Below, piece after piece: positions 13,021 to 26,529 of a DNA stretch of 64,000 bases. The position numbers and the translations under genes were made by a program. The first letter of the stretch is position 1. The number at the start of each line of letters is the position of its first letter. The notes under the pieces were generated by a model. It made no database searches. It saw only the letters and a program-made list of their open reading frames with translations, and was not told the DNA's origin. The stretch is taken from assembly GCF_030272615.1 (NCBI RefSeq), contig NC_081412.1, forward strand, positions 345,840,169 to 345,904,168, read 5' to 3'. The stretch comes from Cryptomeria japonica. Taxonomy: Eukaryota > Streptophyta > Pinopsida > Cupressales > Cupressaceae.

Positions 13021-13389
13021 ATCCAATAGAGAATGAAATATTACATAAAAAATCACCAAAAAACCCCAACCTGGTTCAAAGGTTGGATGGTGGCGTTCGC
13101 CGACGTCGATGTCCACAGTATTCCCCAAAATTCACCCCTAACTGTCAAAAATGACAATTAGGGCTTTTTTTGGGGTTTTAATCAAAAAACCCTAAACAAA
13201 GGGGTTCTATTGAACCCTGGTTCGATCGAACCCCTTTAAATATTAATTAAAAAAACAAAAAACTTTCGATCGAAACTTATATTCGATTAAAAGCTTCCCA
13301 TAAAATACTTTCGATCAAAAGTGATTTTTGTTTTCGATAGAACGTGGGTAAAAATTGATTTTGGACAAAAGAGTGGAATTCTTTCATCG

Positions 13390-13420
13390 AAAAAAGTGTA
13401 ACCCACTATTGTGGGTTCAC
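13390..13420 (-). repeat. Right 31-bp terminal inverted repeat
   Basis: Exact reverse complement of 8421-8451. Outside it the sequence is unrelated to the left flank. Confidence 0.8.
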
Positions 13421-15626
13421 ACAACCAAAGACTGAATGCTAAACTACTAACTTTGTGTGTAGCCACAGGATATTGCATTTCTTTTTGTTAAAATGGGCAC
13501 ATAGACTAATTACAAAGGTTAAAGAACAAACATGTCTTGCATGTCTTGGGTGATAGGCGAGTATGCTCTCCCCTTCATTGGGTGATCAAAAAGCTAGACT
13601 CATCATTTTCATTTCATTAGTGCATATCCTTAGCGAGCCTGCCTCCCGAGTAGCCTATAAGGTCGGGTGAGAGGGAATGACCCAAGTGGCAACGACTTAA
13701 AAGCCAAGCAATTCGAGCCACTATAAACAAATGCATTTGTGATGAAAGTTGCAAACGACGAGTGTTACATGTTGTCATAATGATACATGTTGTCATAACG
13801 ACATCATGTTTCTCTAAGTACCTATATGGTGTGTGAAAACCTATAGAGCGTAACCTTTATAGGTTGGGAAGCCTCGTTTAACGAAGTGGAAAATGTTGTT
13901 GATTATGACCACTCGAACAGTACCCTTACTACTACCATTTTTTAACTAGAAGCTACCCGATTCACCTCCAAACATTATTATTCTCTCAGTGTAGGGAGGG
14001 GGAAGAATCTCTCTCGAAGACACTCACCATATGTCCCTCTTGAGCGTATGTGTGAACTCTTCTTTTGAGTGCTTATTGCTAGGCTCATAATGGTATTCCA
14101 CTATTTATCGCAAAGGCAAACACACAAGCGCCCTTTAGAGGGTGACAAGGCCATGTGAGCTAAAAGGGTACCAAGATGTGGGATGAGAAATAATAATGAA
14201 TTCAATTTCCTTAGGATAGAATTGATTGGTGTGTCTTTCATATTATATACCTGTGAAAACTTGGGATTTCTTTAAAGCCTTGAACACACACTTTATGGTG
14301 TCCTTTGAAACAAAGACAAGTTGTCTGTTTAAAATTTGTCTTTTATGTTTTTAATCAAATCAGAATATCATCCATTACAAACATAAAACTTTCAACTTTA
14401 AACATCAAACTGTTGGAATTACACATTTCACAGCAGTGTAGCATTATAAGTCCAAACTTTAGCGTTCTAAGTTTAAATATTATCTCTCTAAGTTTAAACA
14501 TCAGCATTCTTATTCCAAACATTAGCGTTCTAGGTATAGACAGTAGTGTTTCAGGTTTTTAAAATAGCGTTTTAGGTCTCTAAAATAGCGTTTTAGGTGT
14601 ATGAAATAGAATTTTCAATTAAAACGTTAGCATTCTGACTAGGTAGCATATCATTATATGGTTCAACTGTAGCGTTCTGTAAGTAAACTTTAGTGCTCTG
14701 GTCTTTCTTTTAGCATTCTGGGAAAATTCAACAAAACTGACAACAAACACACACTTTTCAGAAAGTAAAGTATAGTTTTGTACACCTCTTTTTTGAGCAC
14801 TTCTTAGATTATCTCTATCAGACATATTCAAAACTAGGCATAACTGGTTTCACAAGTATTCATCTCAAACAAGTTAAGATCCTAATATCTTAAGTGCATA
14901 AGCAAAAAATCTTTGATAATTGATCTCTCAAACATAGTTTCTTATCGAGATTTATCATCCTTCATCACGAAAATACAATGCTAGATCAGATTAACCTAGT
15001 TCTCTTAATAGGATATATCTTTCATATTAGACTTGGTCAAATCATTTCAGCGAGGGAGTAGACTAGTGCTATAAAGTTAGGATGGCCAGTAGGGAGGAAG
15101 GGAACTATAATGAAGGCAACAAGTAGTGCACCTTTCAGAGGAAGGCAACGCCTATAGATAGTAGGGCCGCTAGTGCCATGAGGATGGCCAACCCTTCTAC
15201 CCCTACCCTCATGAAGGAGGGACTACCAAACAAGGATGGATGCAACCGTCAAAATTTTGCACTCCAAACAAGGATCAAAAACTTGCAAATTATCAAAATA
15301 CTTGCATGACCATTTCGAGTCGTTTGAAAAAGAGGAAGCTTAGTCAGAAAACAATCTTGAAAAGGAGAAAATTTCTTTACACAAACCGCAAACTTTTATT
15401 GAAACATTGCACATTCCTACACCACTATCATGATTATCTGTATGGTCGTGGAAACGAGTTTGACAACAAACCTCTGAGAATGCGTGCATTGGAACAAAGA
15501 TCAATATTATCTCAATATCTCAATAGAAGTGGTCAAATCAACTTGTCATATTTACCTCAACAACTAATCACCTATTGAGTCACAGTTTCAAAAATTAAAA
15601 CCTTTCAAAACATTTAGATAATTTGT
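13421..15626 (+). other. 5' leader of Tat copy B, right part
   Basis: Noncoding stretch between the inverted-repeat element and gag. 14400-14730 is a degenerate repeat of about 20-27 bp with core TAGCGTTCTAGGT, at least ten copies. A 112-codon basic frame at 15240-15578 lies in the same frame as gag and could be a decayed upstream extension of it; I do not call it a gene. Confidence 0.5.
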
Positions 15627-16898
15627 ATGCTCGTATTAACGAAGGCCCAGAAACAAAAACTCAAAAGAAAGGAAATAAAAACACCTAAAATGGCAGAGGA
15701 GAATCCTTTCTATCATCAATTTGGACATGAAGAGGAGGAAGAAGAAATGACTGATGAAATACTTAGAGAAATACAACAAGATCCCAAATTTGGGAAATTT
15801 ATGGAAAAGATTTTAGAAACCAAAAAGGAGAAATATTTCTTGATGCTAGCTAATTCAAGTGCTAAACTACCTCAAAACTTTGACATAGAAAACTTAAGAC
15901 AAAATGCAAAATCAAGTGATACCCAACATACTAATGACCGACTTGAGGATACACTAAATTGCACTCGTAATGAAATTAATGATGGGATAAGAAACAACCA
16001 TGAAACAAACAATAATGTTGACAATCCTCTTTTGACACTTACCCAACAAATGCAAACACTCCAACAACAAATACAAGATATGCAAAGAGGAACCGTAAAA
16101 AGATATTCATTGGAGAACATTTGTCCATACCCTTTTGATAGGAGTTTAAACATGGTGCCTTTTCCCCACAATTGTGAGATCCCCAAATATAAAAAATATG
16201 ATGGAAAAGATGATCCTCAAGATCATATCAGAGAATTTTGCACCATGATCATGGAATTTACACACAATGAAACATATCTCATGTGTTTATTCCCAAGAAG
16301 TCTAAACGGACAATCTATGGAGTGGTTCTCAAAGCTACCTCCAGGAATTAGATCGTTTGAAGAACTTGTGGATAAATTCATATCACAATACTCCATACAA
16401 CATGAGATCACAATGTTGGACTTGTGCAACATAAAACAAAAAAATGGAGAACCTTTTATGACCTTCTTACAAAGATGGAGATATTTGTTTTCCAGATATT
16501 CTCGACCTGTGCCAGATAACAAAAAAATGGACATTTTCATTGAAAATCTCACAAGCGAAATGAGCTATAGGCTAAAGTTGCAATGTCCTCCTAGTTTTAA
16601 TAAAATGGTTGAAAATGGGATCAAGATAGAAGATTCTATGGTTAAAAAGAGGAGAATTAAAACTTCACAATGAAGGAAATAATTCTTTCAATAATAACCA
16701 CATTAATAGCAATCATAACAATGACAAACCCAAATTTTGGACCAAAAATAGAAACATTGTCAATGATGGAGTGGTAGATGCTAATAACTCGCAACCAAAG
16801 AAGCTCATATCAATCTATCAAGTCGCGCACCAGTAGTTAACCAAGATAACAACAAACCAAAACCGTCTTCTCCTAACTTTCATAGGAAATTTACCAAC
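15627..16898 (+). pseudogene. gag of Tat copy B, 5' part, interrupted by insertion X
   Basis: Gag forms the capsid-like particle. The frame open from 15627 to 16673 has an acidic N-terminal region, a glutamine-rich coiled stretch (QQMQTLQQQIQDMQ) and a retrotransposon gag domain at about 16190-16480 (YDGKDDPQDHIREF, MEWFSKLPPG, FEELVDKFISQY). A frameshift near 16655 and a further one before 16840 follow. The last frame runs up to 16898, where X begins, and continues in register at 37707. The true start is uncertain; the first clear gag-like segment starts near 15690. Confidence 0.85.
16894..16898 (+). repeat. Target-site duplication of X, left (CCAAC)
   Basis: CCAAC lies directly left of the TG that opens X and is repeated at 37702-37706 directly right of the closing CA. 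Confidence 0.85.
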
Positions 16899-19464
16899 TG
16901 TTACCAAAATTTTATCACACGTAAAATTTTGGTGACCTATTACAGGTCTTATGTATTGCAGATAAAAGGTACATAATTTTTTTCAAAGTTTGCTATCTTT
17001 ATTAAATAAACATGTATGCCATACAAGTATCTTATTTCCAAATATGCAATGTTTGAATCAAGAAAGACATACATGAATAAAACATTTGCACGCAATACTT
17101 TTTTATTATAAAGAACAAACTGTTTCCAAGATCCCACACAAGTCATGGGAATAACTGAGAAAAGATCGCACTGATCATAGAAATATGAACACAAAAGAAA
17201 TAGAAGAATATATGTAGAAAGGAAAGAAAGAACCCATCATTACTTGGATAGGTTGATGAGTTTTGCAAAAAGGTTGTCTAATCTGCTTCGTTGCTCCGAG
17301 CATCTCGTTGTCCACTCCATGTGTTGACCTGAAACAGAGAGATAAATGGTTTTGTTAGAGCTCTGAGTCATTCCTTTCTCCTACATACATAAAGCTACTC
17401 CTAATGTGCATACACTGCTATATAAGATTTAGAACAAAGAAGATCAATACAGAAAAGATCCCATGAGATATCAACAAGAACCATGTTTTATCTAACTTGT
17501 TTGTTTCATGTGTAGATACAGATTTCATATCAGGCATGTGGGGTTAAATGAGGCTCCCATAAGGGTTAAGCCCAACATGCTAATATGTCATCATATCTTC
17601 ATCAAACAGGGGCCCATCACTCATAACAATGAGTCCTTAAGATCACTGTTAAAAATGACACGTCACGGTTCAAGTAAAGACATGTTGACAGGATAAAATG
17701 GTCAGACAACCCTAGTGAGGTCTTAGAGTAACAAAAGTTTTTTGTGTTCAGGTGCACTAAACAAAGTATCAAATAAAGAGCCATGCTAAGATAGTGAATA
17801 TAAGAAAAGTCCACTCATAAGCACAAAAACAATATCACATCTACTACAATAGTAAAACAGTTAGGGAGAAGTCTATTGGAAGGGCATAAAGAAGCATAAG
17901 ATATAGTTGCAGTCAAAAGAGAAAACCCATATCATCTTTGTTGTAGTCACAGTATAACGAGCAATTCAAAGAAATAACAAGTAAGCATCATTACCATTCA
18001 GATAGCCTTGAAGCAATGACAGTCAAGGTAGAACACAGTATCGTCAAGGACCTATCAACAACATCCAAGAAGTATATATATCATTTTCAAGATTGGTGTT
18101 TTGTATGCAAAGGAAGTTCTTTTGAGTGTCAAGGAAAATGTATCAATCATTTTCAACAGTGCAAACATAAAAGAGCAGTACCAAGATTCAACGTTTAAAG
18201 ATAGAGTTGAATGAACAGTAAGAAAACTCATAGTTTGAGATATAAAGCAACCCTTTTGACCTCAAGACTAATGGACTATCATAGTACTGAATAATAGATA
18301 GTGTTTAAAGGACACCATGCAGACACCAAGGAATATTGTGTACACACTACAGATAAGATACAATCCCATTATTTCATAACAGTCATAACCTCAAGAAGAA
18401 TAAGTTTGTCATGAATCAGTTGAAAGGAATAATGTAAATTTACAGTCAAGTTTTTGAGACAGTAATCATAAAGACAATAATCTTCATTCCAAAGTACCAC
18501 CTTGCAGTCCCAAATCAGAGTAAAGAGAAGTCCTTAAGGACAGTCACAAAACAAAGGCAATGTCAAAAAGTCACCATTATTATCTTTAAGGACAGTGAGC
18601 TAAGTCATAATATTACACCTGCAAGTATGCCAAATATGGCACATTCAATCATAGTAGTCATAGTACTACTAGGCAAGCTTATTATTCCTTTAGCAACTAG
18701 ACTATAAATATAGTTATTCTCACATTTGGGAGTAATCAATAATGGTCAGTACATTCATACAACAGTGACTCAAAGTCTTAAAAAAGTCATTAACCTTCAA
18801 AGGACAATCATAGGGTTTGTTGACATCCTAAGGAATCATTCATAAGCGTTTGGTGCTAGTCAGAGACCACCAAAAGAACATGCATCTTAAACCTCACAGT
18901 GTAGTCAAAGACGAGTTGCAGCACTCAGATGGCCATAGAATAATTAAAGATCAAAGAATCTAGGATACCCAGTCTACTATGCTATGACAATATATACATG
19001 AAAAGAAAGTCATCTCTATGATGCCAAAAGTAGTCATTCACAAATATATAAAAATCTCAGAACTGTACGTTGATGGTTAATCCAAAAAAAAGAGAGCAAT
19101 ATATCAAAGGTTCTATGATTGTTACAGTCTAAGAATATTTTTGACAGTGACATTAGGTGCCAATAAACATTTCAGTCAGAAGAAATCAAACATTTGACAA
19201 ATGAGACAATAAGAACAAGGTATCCATGGGTAAGATCAAACTCAACAAGGAGAACAAATCCAACTATGGAATGTCATTATGATAAGGTTGTTTGCAATAC
19301 ATGTATGGGGCACTATACCATATGTATTATCAAAAAATGACATAAGACAGAGTCTCATACCAGATAGTCTTCAACACTTCTACAATGAATATTTACTGCC
19401 AAAGAATGCAAAGTTAGATATATAAAGATCCAAGAATATAACAAAGTTGATGCTATCAACAATG
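16899..19464 (+). other. Left arm of X, noncoding
   Basis: No gene. It opens with a perfect 12-bp inverted repeat (16903-16914 and 16922-16933, 7-base loop) just inside the end. The rest is purine-biased and rich in words such as CAGTCA and AAAGTCAT. TTTACTGCCAAAGA at 19392-19405 recurs at 35315-35328 in the right arm, linking the arms as one element. Confidence 0.55.
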
Positions 19465-19537
19465 TTCCTCTATTGAAGAAGTTATGGAGTAGAGCGGGGA
19501 GGAGAAGGGGAGCGGTCAGGCCCAAAATTCAATTTTT

Positions 19538-21274
19538 TTGGGTGGGAGAACTGGTTCAGTAGCAGGACAGTATGCAACAGGAGATTCAGGGAGCCCTTTA
19601 GAAGGGGAGAGTTCAGATGGTAGGGAACCAGATGTTCCTTTGGACTCGGGGGACCCAGGAGGGGGTCCCAGACCACGAGAAGGGCAGATAGCAGCAGGCA
19701 AGGGGAATGGTCAGGTTCAAAATTTAAATTTGGGAGGCGGTAAATCTGAAGTAGTTCCAGGATAGCAAGCGACAAGCGGTTCAGAGGACATAGTGGAAGG
19801 AAAAGAATCTAATGGGAAGGATCTCGAGAACCCGCTGAATTCAGGGGATCTAAAGGGGGGACCTAGATCGACTGGACACATCGGTAAATGGTCGTCTTTG
19901 TTTGGGGTTAAACCTAAAGGTAAGTCATCCTTGCCCCCGATTAAAAATACCTCGAATGTGTCTCAGGGAAAGTTTTCCATTTTTGTTCCTGACCAAATTA
20001 TATATCATAACATTGCTCGAATGGAAAATACTTAATTGGCAATTTTTTGGGACGAGACCGAACATTGAGGTCATTCGTCGGTTTGTTAAGAGGAAATGGA
20101 ACTTGAAAGGTCAGGTTGATGTGGTTTCTATGAACAAAGGATGCCTTTCCTTTTCTTTCTCTTGTGAGGAGGATCGCAGAAATGTCCTTTGCAACGGTTC
20201 TTTGACGATAGGCAAATATTTAATGTATATCCAGAAATGGTACCCTAATGCGGGAAGAGAGGATAATTTTGTGGTCCAAGTTCCAGTTTGGATAAAGTTA
20301 CCTGGTCTCCCAATGTAATATTGGGAGGAAGATTTGTTTGCAGGAATAACCAATGCTTTCGGGGAGCTTATTGCCATTGATCCAGTCACGACATCCAGAA
20401 GAAGCCTTATTTATGTCAGAATATGCCCGAAATGGATATGCCAGAGGAAATAAAGATAGAATCAAAACTTGACAAATAGAAGCAGAATATTGTTTATGAA
20501 ACAATCCCTTTTGCATGCTTTCACTGTAAGAAAGTAGGGCACTGGGCTAAAAAATGCCCAAGTAATGCGATCAAATCTCAATCCCAAACTAAAGTATGGA
20601 AAAAGGTGGACAACTCTTTGAAAGCATCGCCTTTTGATGGTCTGGATCAAGAGAAACAGTCCCAGGTTGGAAGGACGGAGGAAGTGTCAGTCAGAGAGTT
20701 GGGAAATGATATGAAGAAAGGAGATAATGAAAAGACTGCTCATCAGGAAAAGGAGCAGAGTGGCAAGGATTCAGATGATGGAGAAAAAGAGTCACAAGTC
20801 AGTAGCCAAAGTAAGGAAAAGGAAAAGGATAAGATAGAACAAAACTCAGATAAGATTGAGAATAGAAATAACAGTCAGAAGAATAAGGGAGATAATCAAT
20901 CCAAAGACAATAAAGAGGAAGGAGACAATTTTAATTCAGTATCAAATTCATTTGAGTCAGAAAATGGAGCAGGTTGGATCCAAGATGCACAACCTGATAA
21001 CATCCTTGATCAAGGGTTGTCAGAGATTTCATTAGCCTCTCCAGCTCAGGTAAAGTTGACTTTTCCAGAGGAAAATGAGCCAAAATGGGGAGATGAGGAA
21101 GACATCAAAAAGGAATTGGGAAAGAGTGAGTCAAAGCAGGAAGAAGAAGAAGTAATGGAGGATAAAAGAAAGATTAAGAACAAAAAAAAGAATAATAACA
21201 ACAACAACAATAATACATCAACTAGAAATACCAGAAGTAGACTTGGGGATGTGGGAGCTCAGCATACTTCTTGA
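19538..21274 (+). pseudogene. LINE ORF1 (nucleic-acid-binding protein) remnant
   Basis: ORF1 proteins coat the LINE RNA. The sense crosses frames: 19793-20035 (FSIFVPDQIIYHNIARMENT), then 20040-20318 with RRFVKRKWNLKGQVDV and VPVWIKLPGLPM. This is the pattern of the plant DUF4283 domain. It continues past a TAA (20316-20318, CAA to TAA) to a CCHC knuckle at 20516-20557 (CFHCKKVGHWAKKC). The C-terminal part 20606-21274 is open, highly charged (Lys/Glu) and ends in a run of Asn. The N-terminal third (19538-19765) is Gly/Pro-rich. Several frameshifts and stops make it non-functional. Confidence 0.75.
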
Positions 21275-21375
21275 GGAAGATACTCAAATGCAAAGAAGAG
21301 GACTATGGAAACAAGCAAGAACATAGCAGACGTAACTCAAGGAACCATCTTTGAGGCAGGTATTTCTAAAAAACC

Positions 21376-23475
21376 ATGAAGATCATCTCCTAGAATATTC
21401 GAGGATTGAATAATCCTCACAAACATGATTTAATTAAAAGTTTGATTAGGGACAAAAACCCAGATATGTTTTTGATTCAAGAAACCAAAATGTCAAAGGA
21501 AAAGGTTGAAGGATTGAAAATGTTTAGTAATGGAGGATTTAGCGGTGGTAGTTCAGAAGGAACCTCGGGAGGTATTGTTACTTTCTGGAATAAAAACACT
21601 GTAGAGGGAGAAGTGTTGATTCAAGACAACAATCTTGCTTGTATCAGATTTAAGCATTTGAAAGAGAGCACCTCATGGGTCTTAACTAATGCGTATGCTC
21701 TTAACACTAAGATTGGCAGAAGTGACTTTTGAAAAAAATTAACCTTGTTAAGAAGTAGGTTTGTTGAAGATGGGTGGATGATTATGGGGGACTTCAATAC
21801 CCCTTTGAAGGAAAACAAGAAAAAGGGAGAGAGCCAAACCAATCCAGACAGTAGATTGGATTTAATGGAATTCATCAATAATAATGCTCTCCATGATCTG
21901 CATTTGCAAGGAGTTAAATACACCTGTACTAATAGAAGGAGCGGTGCAGACTTAATTCAGGCCAGACTTGATAGAGCTCTTATTTCTCTGGATTGGTTTA
22001 ATTTTTACTTTTGTTCTTTATCTGCTCACATAAGGGCAGTATCAAATCACTATCCTATATCCTTCACGGCTAATGCCAAGAATAGAAGAAGACACTTCCC
22101 TTATAGATTTGAGAGAATGTGGACTAAACACCCAGATATGGAAAGCAAAATCAAGGAATGGTGGCAGTTCAGAATTGAAGGTAATGCTATGTATAAAGTG
22201 GTCAAAAAGTTTAAGTTTGTGAAAAAAAATGTTAAAAGGTGGAATAAGGAATGCTTCGGGAACATCTTTGCTTCGAAAGCCACTATTCTTTCAAATCTAA
22301 AAGATATTTAGGATGAGATTCAGAATAATGGATATACTAATACTTCAAGAGATGTCGAAGATGAAATTATTATGAGATATCATGACATAATAGCAAAAGA
22401 AGAAATTTTCTAGAAACAAAGGTCAAGAAATGTTTGGTTGAAGGAAAGAGACAAAAACACTAAATATTTTCATATGTCCACTTTAAAACATAAGGCCATC
22501 AATAGGATATCACAGATTAAAGTTAATGGTAGAATTGTTGAAGAGGAAGAATCTATGAGAAAGGTTGCCATGGAGTTTTTCTCCAACCTCCTTGCTAAGG
22601 ATCAGAATTTGGATCTGCAATCTCAAAAGAACCTTATGGATTCTATCCCATCTATCCTAGAGGTAGATCAGAACTCTTATATGACTGCTATCCCTTCCAA
22701 TGATGAGATTCTGAAAGCTGTCAATTCCTTTGAAGGTAACAAGCCTTCGGGCCATGTTCTTTTTTCAAATGTATTGGCATATTGTTGGAGATGATGTTTC
22801 CAGAGTTGTGAAAGAGTTTTTTGGTGCTAGAAGAATTTTGAAAGAGATAAATGGCACTTTTATTTCTCTTATTCCCAAAAATATGGGAGTCGATTCCATG
22901 GATTTATTCAGACCTATAAGCCTTTGCAACTCTCTATACAAGATCATCTCTATGGTTCTACCTTCTAGAATCCTGAAGATGCTTCCTTCTATCATTTCTC
23001 CTCAGCAAAGTGGTTTTGTCCCTGGAAGACAAATCTTGGATTCGATAATTTCGGTCCATGAAAACATTCATTCTTTGTCTAGTGCTAAAAAAGAAGGCTT
23101 TCTTCTGAAGTTTGATTTATCCAAAGCCTACGATAGAGTGGACTGGGATTTAATGATGAAAGCTCTTTCAACTTTTGGTTTTTGTTCTAGGAGTATTAGT
23201 CTTATTAGGCAATTAGTCTCTTCTACTTCTTTTTCTATTTTAATTAATGGGTCTCCTTCCCCCCTTTTCAAGTCCTCAAGGGGACTCAGACAGGGAGATC
23301 CTCTATCTCCAGTTATTTTTATTATCATGGCAGAATATCTGGGGAGATGCATTGGAAAGCTGGTTGAGAAGGGAGAGTTTTGTGGATTGAAACCATCTTC
23401 ACTGGATCAAGTCTGCTCCCATCAGCAGTTTGTGGATAATTCTATAATTATGGGGAAGGCTTCAGTGCAGGATTC
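21376..23475 (+). pseudogene. LINE ORF2, 5' part: endonuclease and reverse transcriptase
   Basis: The start ATG at 21376 is followed by a TAG at 21391 where the conserved WNIRG tryptophan should be. The endonuclease keeps QETK (about 21480) and GDFN (about 21790), but the SDH catalytic motif reads SNHYPI near 22050. RT follows: NVWLKERDKNTKYFH (with W to TAG at 22411), ISLCNSLYKIISMV, QSGFVPGRQ, FDLSKAYDRVDWD and GLRQGDPLSP. The catalytic FADD motif reads FVDN at 23429-23440, with one Asp replaced by Asn. Frameshifts lie near 21732 and 22760. The copia element enters 35 bp after FVDN; ORF2 resumes at 30120. Confidence 0.85.
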
Positions 23476-24541
23476 TGTTAGGTCCTGGAGACAACTGAGA
23501 GGGGGGGGGGGTGTGAATTAGTTGTCTAATAAATTCAAACCAAAAACAACTTTAACAACTTAATGCTTAATACCGGTAAACCAATCTTTTATGTTTGTAG
23601 ATAGTTTTATCAGTTAATTGTAATACTGGTAAAGATTAATGCATGAAACAAAAAGACAAAGTCATCCAAAACACATAACACCAATATTTATATGTGGAAA
23701 CCCTATAAGGGGAAAAACCACGGTGGGAAACCTTACCCACAATCAGTTGATACTACTGTAGATAGTATGTGTATACAAATGGGGTCTGCAAATGCAGAAA
23801 GGCCAAGTGCCTTGAGCTCACTGCTCAAACACAAATAGGAGTCACATTGACTACAATTGGATGGTTAAATCTAATAAGGATGTACTGCTCAAATTAGCAT
23901 CTTTCTATGCTGAATTCAGTACCGGTGTAGTTCTGATTGTCTTCACAAAAACCTTCCTTCAACCTTCAAATGATGTCTGTGTGTATAGCTCTACTTATTC
24001 TCGCATATACCTTCACACAATTCTTTTTCGCATTCCACATCTGATCTTACAAATAAGATCTTACATTTATATCATAACCTAAGACCAAATTTAGTAGGTC
24101 GGCTCGAAAGAATATTACAATAAAATCAATTTACAAACAAAACAATGTCTGATGCAATAACCAATTCAACATGTCGGCTTGATGCATTTACAACAATAAT
24201 AAGACATCTCCATAGCGTGCTGTGCTGATCTGGAAAAGATAAACCTGCCGGTGTATATCCTGGACCTATTTGCCGGTAACAACAAATATGCAAATACAAA
24301 ATATGCCAATGACCAAAACTCCAAGACAAGGTGTCCAGATGATGTCTTTGACATAACCAGGTGTTTTCCATACTATTCCAAGTTTCGGTGAACATTATAT
24401 CTTGCTAGTGTACCAGATATCGGTGACTGTGCATAAGTCACTTGCTTGCCGGTGAATGTTGTTGATTCTCCAAAGTGCCAGAGTTGATAAGTGTTTAGTA
24501 GGTGTTGACATCAATGACAAAACCATACCAAAATACCAACA
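23476..24541 (-). repeat. Copia 3' LTR
   Basis: 1066 bp, TG...CA, matching 29055-30114. Many differences between the two LTRs lie in CCGGT or CG contexts (for example ACCGGT versus ACTGGT), as expected for methylated cytosines. Reading frames seen inside it are shadows. Confidence 0.93.
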
Positions 24542-24556
24542 ATCTCCCCCTTTGGC
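24542..24556 (-). other. Copia polypurine tract
   Basis: Plus-strand ATCTCCCCCTTTGGC reads GCCAAAGGGGGAGAT on the minus strand, directly before the 3' LTR start TGTTGGTATT. Confidence 0.85.
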
Positions 24557-24867
24557 ATTGATGGCAACACAAGATGGAAAAACCATCAAAGTGCCAAAAC
24601 AAAAATGCCAAATACCAAAAACCAATAATCTCCCCAAAGTAACAATCTCTCCCCCTAGGAGTGACATGAGTTTTCCTTGTGTTTTTCCATACCAATCTCT
24701 CCCCCTTTGACATCAAATGCCAAAGCAATATAAAGACCATTTTTCAAATACAAAATACCAACCAATTCACTATACCAACTACTCCCCCTGAGAAGTAGCT
24801 TTCTCATCAAAGCCAGAGTAAAAGATTTCTCTGTTATTTCTGTCGGTTGATGACTATCATCAACTGT

Positions 24868-26529
24868 CTAAGTTTCTACCAGTGGGGGTATGACCCCAAG
24901 CTTGTCTTTGAGATATTCAAATGTCTCCTTAGACAGAGGTTTAGTGAAAATATCTGCAATCTGCTCTTTAGTATTTACATAAACCAGTTTAATTTCTTTT
25001 GCTTCAACATTTTCCCTTAGAAAATTCAGTTTGATAGAAACATGTTTGGTTTTAGAATGTAGTACCGGATTCTTAGATATATCAATTGCTGCAGTGTTAT
25101 CACAATAGATAGTAATAGGTTCCTTGCATTTTACCTTTATATCCTTCAACATTTGCTTAAGCCATAGTACCTATGTACAGTTGGTTGCTGCTGAAACATA
25201 TTCTGATTCAGCTGTTGATAAAGATGTACAACTTTGTTTCTTACTCAACCAAGAAATTAATCTGCTTCCAAGAAAAAATGCTCCACCAGTGGTGCTTTTT
25301 CTATCATCCACATCTCTTGCCCAATTTGCATCTGTGTATGCACATAATTTAAAGTTTTCATCTCTAGGATACCATAATCCAAGATTTGTAGTGCCTTGCA
25401 AGTACCGAAAAATCCTTTTTACTGCTGATTCATGATTTTCTCTAGGATTACTCTGAAATCTTGAAACAATACATACTGCATTCATGATATCAGGTCATGT
25501 TTGTGTCAAATACAGTAAACCTCCTATCATAGATTTGTACCTAGTCGGATTAATAGGTGTAGATTCATCCCTTAGTGATAATTTGTCATTTGTAGTCATA
25601 GGTGTGCTTACCGGTTTAGACTTCTCCATCCCAAATTTCTTTAATAACTCCTTCAAGTACTTGGATTGACTCAAGAATATACCTTTATCAGTCTGTGAAA
25701 TCTGCAATCCTAAAAATAATTTTATTTCTCCAATCATAGACATTTCAAATTCTTGCTGCATTTCAATAGAAAATTCTTTACATAATCCATCTTCTCCTCC
25801 AATGATTATATCATCAACAAAAACTTCTATAACCAAGATGTCATCATTTGTCACTTTATAATATAAGTTCCTATTAGCATTACCTTTAGAAAAACCAATC
25901 TTCAAAAGATACTTATCCAATCTTGCATACCAAGCTCTTGGAGCTTGTTTCAACCCATACAAAGCTTTCCTTAACCTGCAAACCATATCTTTGTTATTTG
26001 TCAAAGAAAATCCATTAGGTTGTTCAATGTAAACTTCTTCTTCAAGATCTCCATTCAGAAATGCACATTTAATATCCATATGATATACTTTGTAGTTCTT
26101 GTGTGCTGCAAAAGCCAAAAATAATCTGACTGCCTCAATTCTAGCTACCGGTGCAAAGGTTTCATTATAATCAATTCCTTCTTTCTGAGAATACCCCTTA
26201 CACACTAGTCTTGCTTTATTCCTGATTACCTTACCATCTTAATTAAGTTTGTTTCTGAATACCCACTTTGTTCCAATTACATTTTTGTCTTTAGGTCGGG
26301 GAACTAATGTCCATGTGTTATTTTTCTCAATTTGTTCTAGTTCATCTTCCATAGCTTTAATCCAATGTTTATCTTCACATGCCTCATTAATTGATGATGG
26401 TTCAATTTGAGAAATAAGACATACCTCTTCATTTGTCAGTCTTCCTCTTGTCATAACTCCTTTATTCTTGTTCCCAATTATCTGATCTTCAGAGTGATTC
26501 AGTCTTACATACCGGGGTGTCTTCGTTTG
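24868..26529 (-). pseudogene. Copia reverse transcriptase and RNase H
   Basis: One reading frame continuous with integrase, broken by stops at about 26237, 25493 and 25172. RT blocks run from KHWIKAMEDELEQIEKNNTW and KWVFRNKLN through [29 protein letters not shown] and [12 protein letters not shown] to the catalytic [10 protein letters not shown]. RNase H follows with AYTDANWA, TAESEY, YCDNTAA and ADIFTKPLS, so its acidic residues are present. The C-terminal stop at 24868 lies about 310 bp before the polypurine tract. RT catalytic residues look intact; stop codons alone inactivate it. Confidence 0.92.

Noticed and set aside
15240-15578. 112-codon basic frame upstream of gag
   Set aside because: It shares the gag frame, but I see no domain; it may be leader or decayed gag N-terminus, so it was noted in the leader entry only.
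16899-17300. A left LTR of X matching the right end
   Set aside because: No direct repeat of the first or last ~100 bases of X could be found by eye at the other end, so LTRs were not called.
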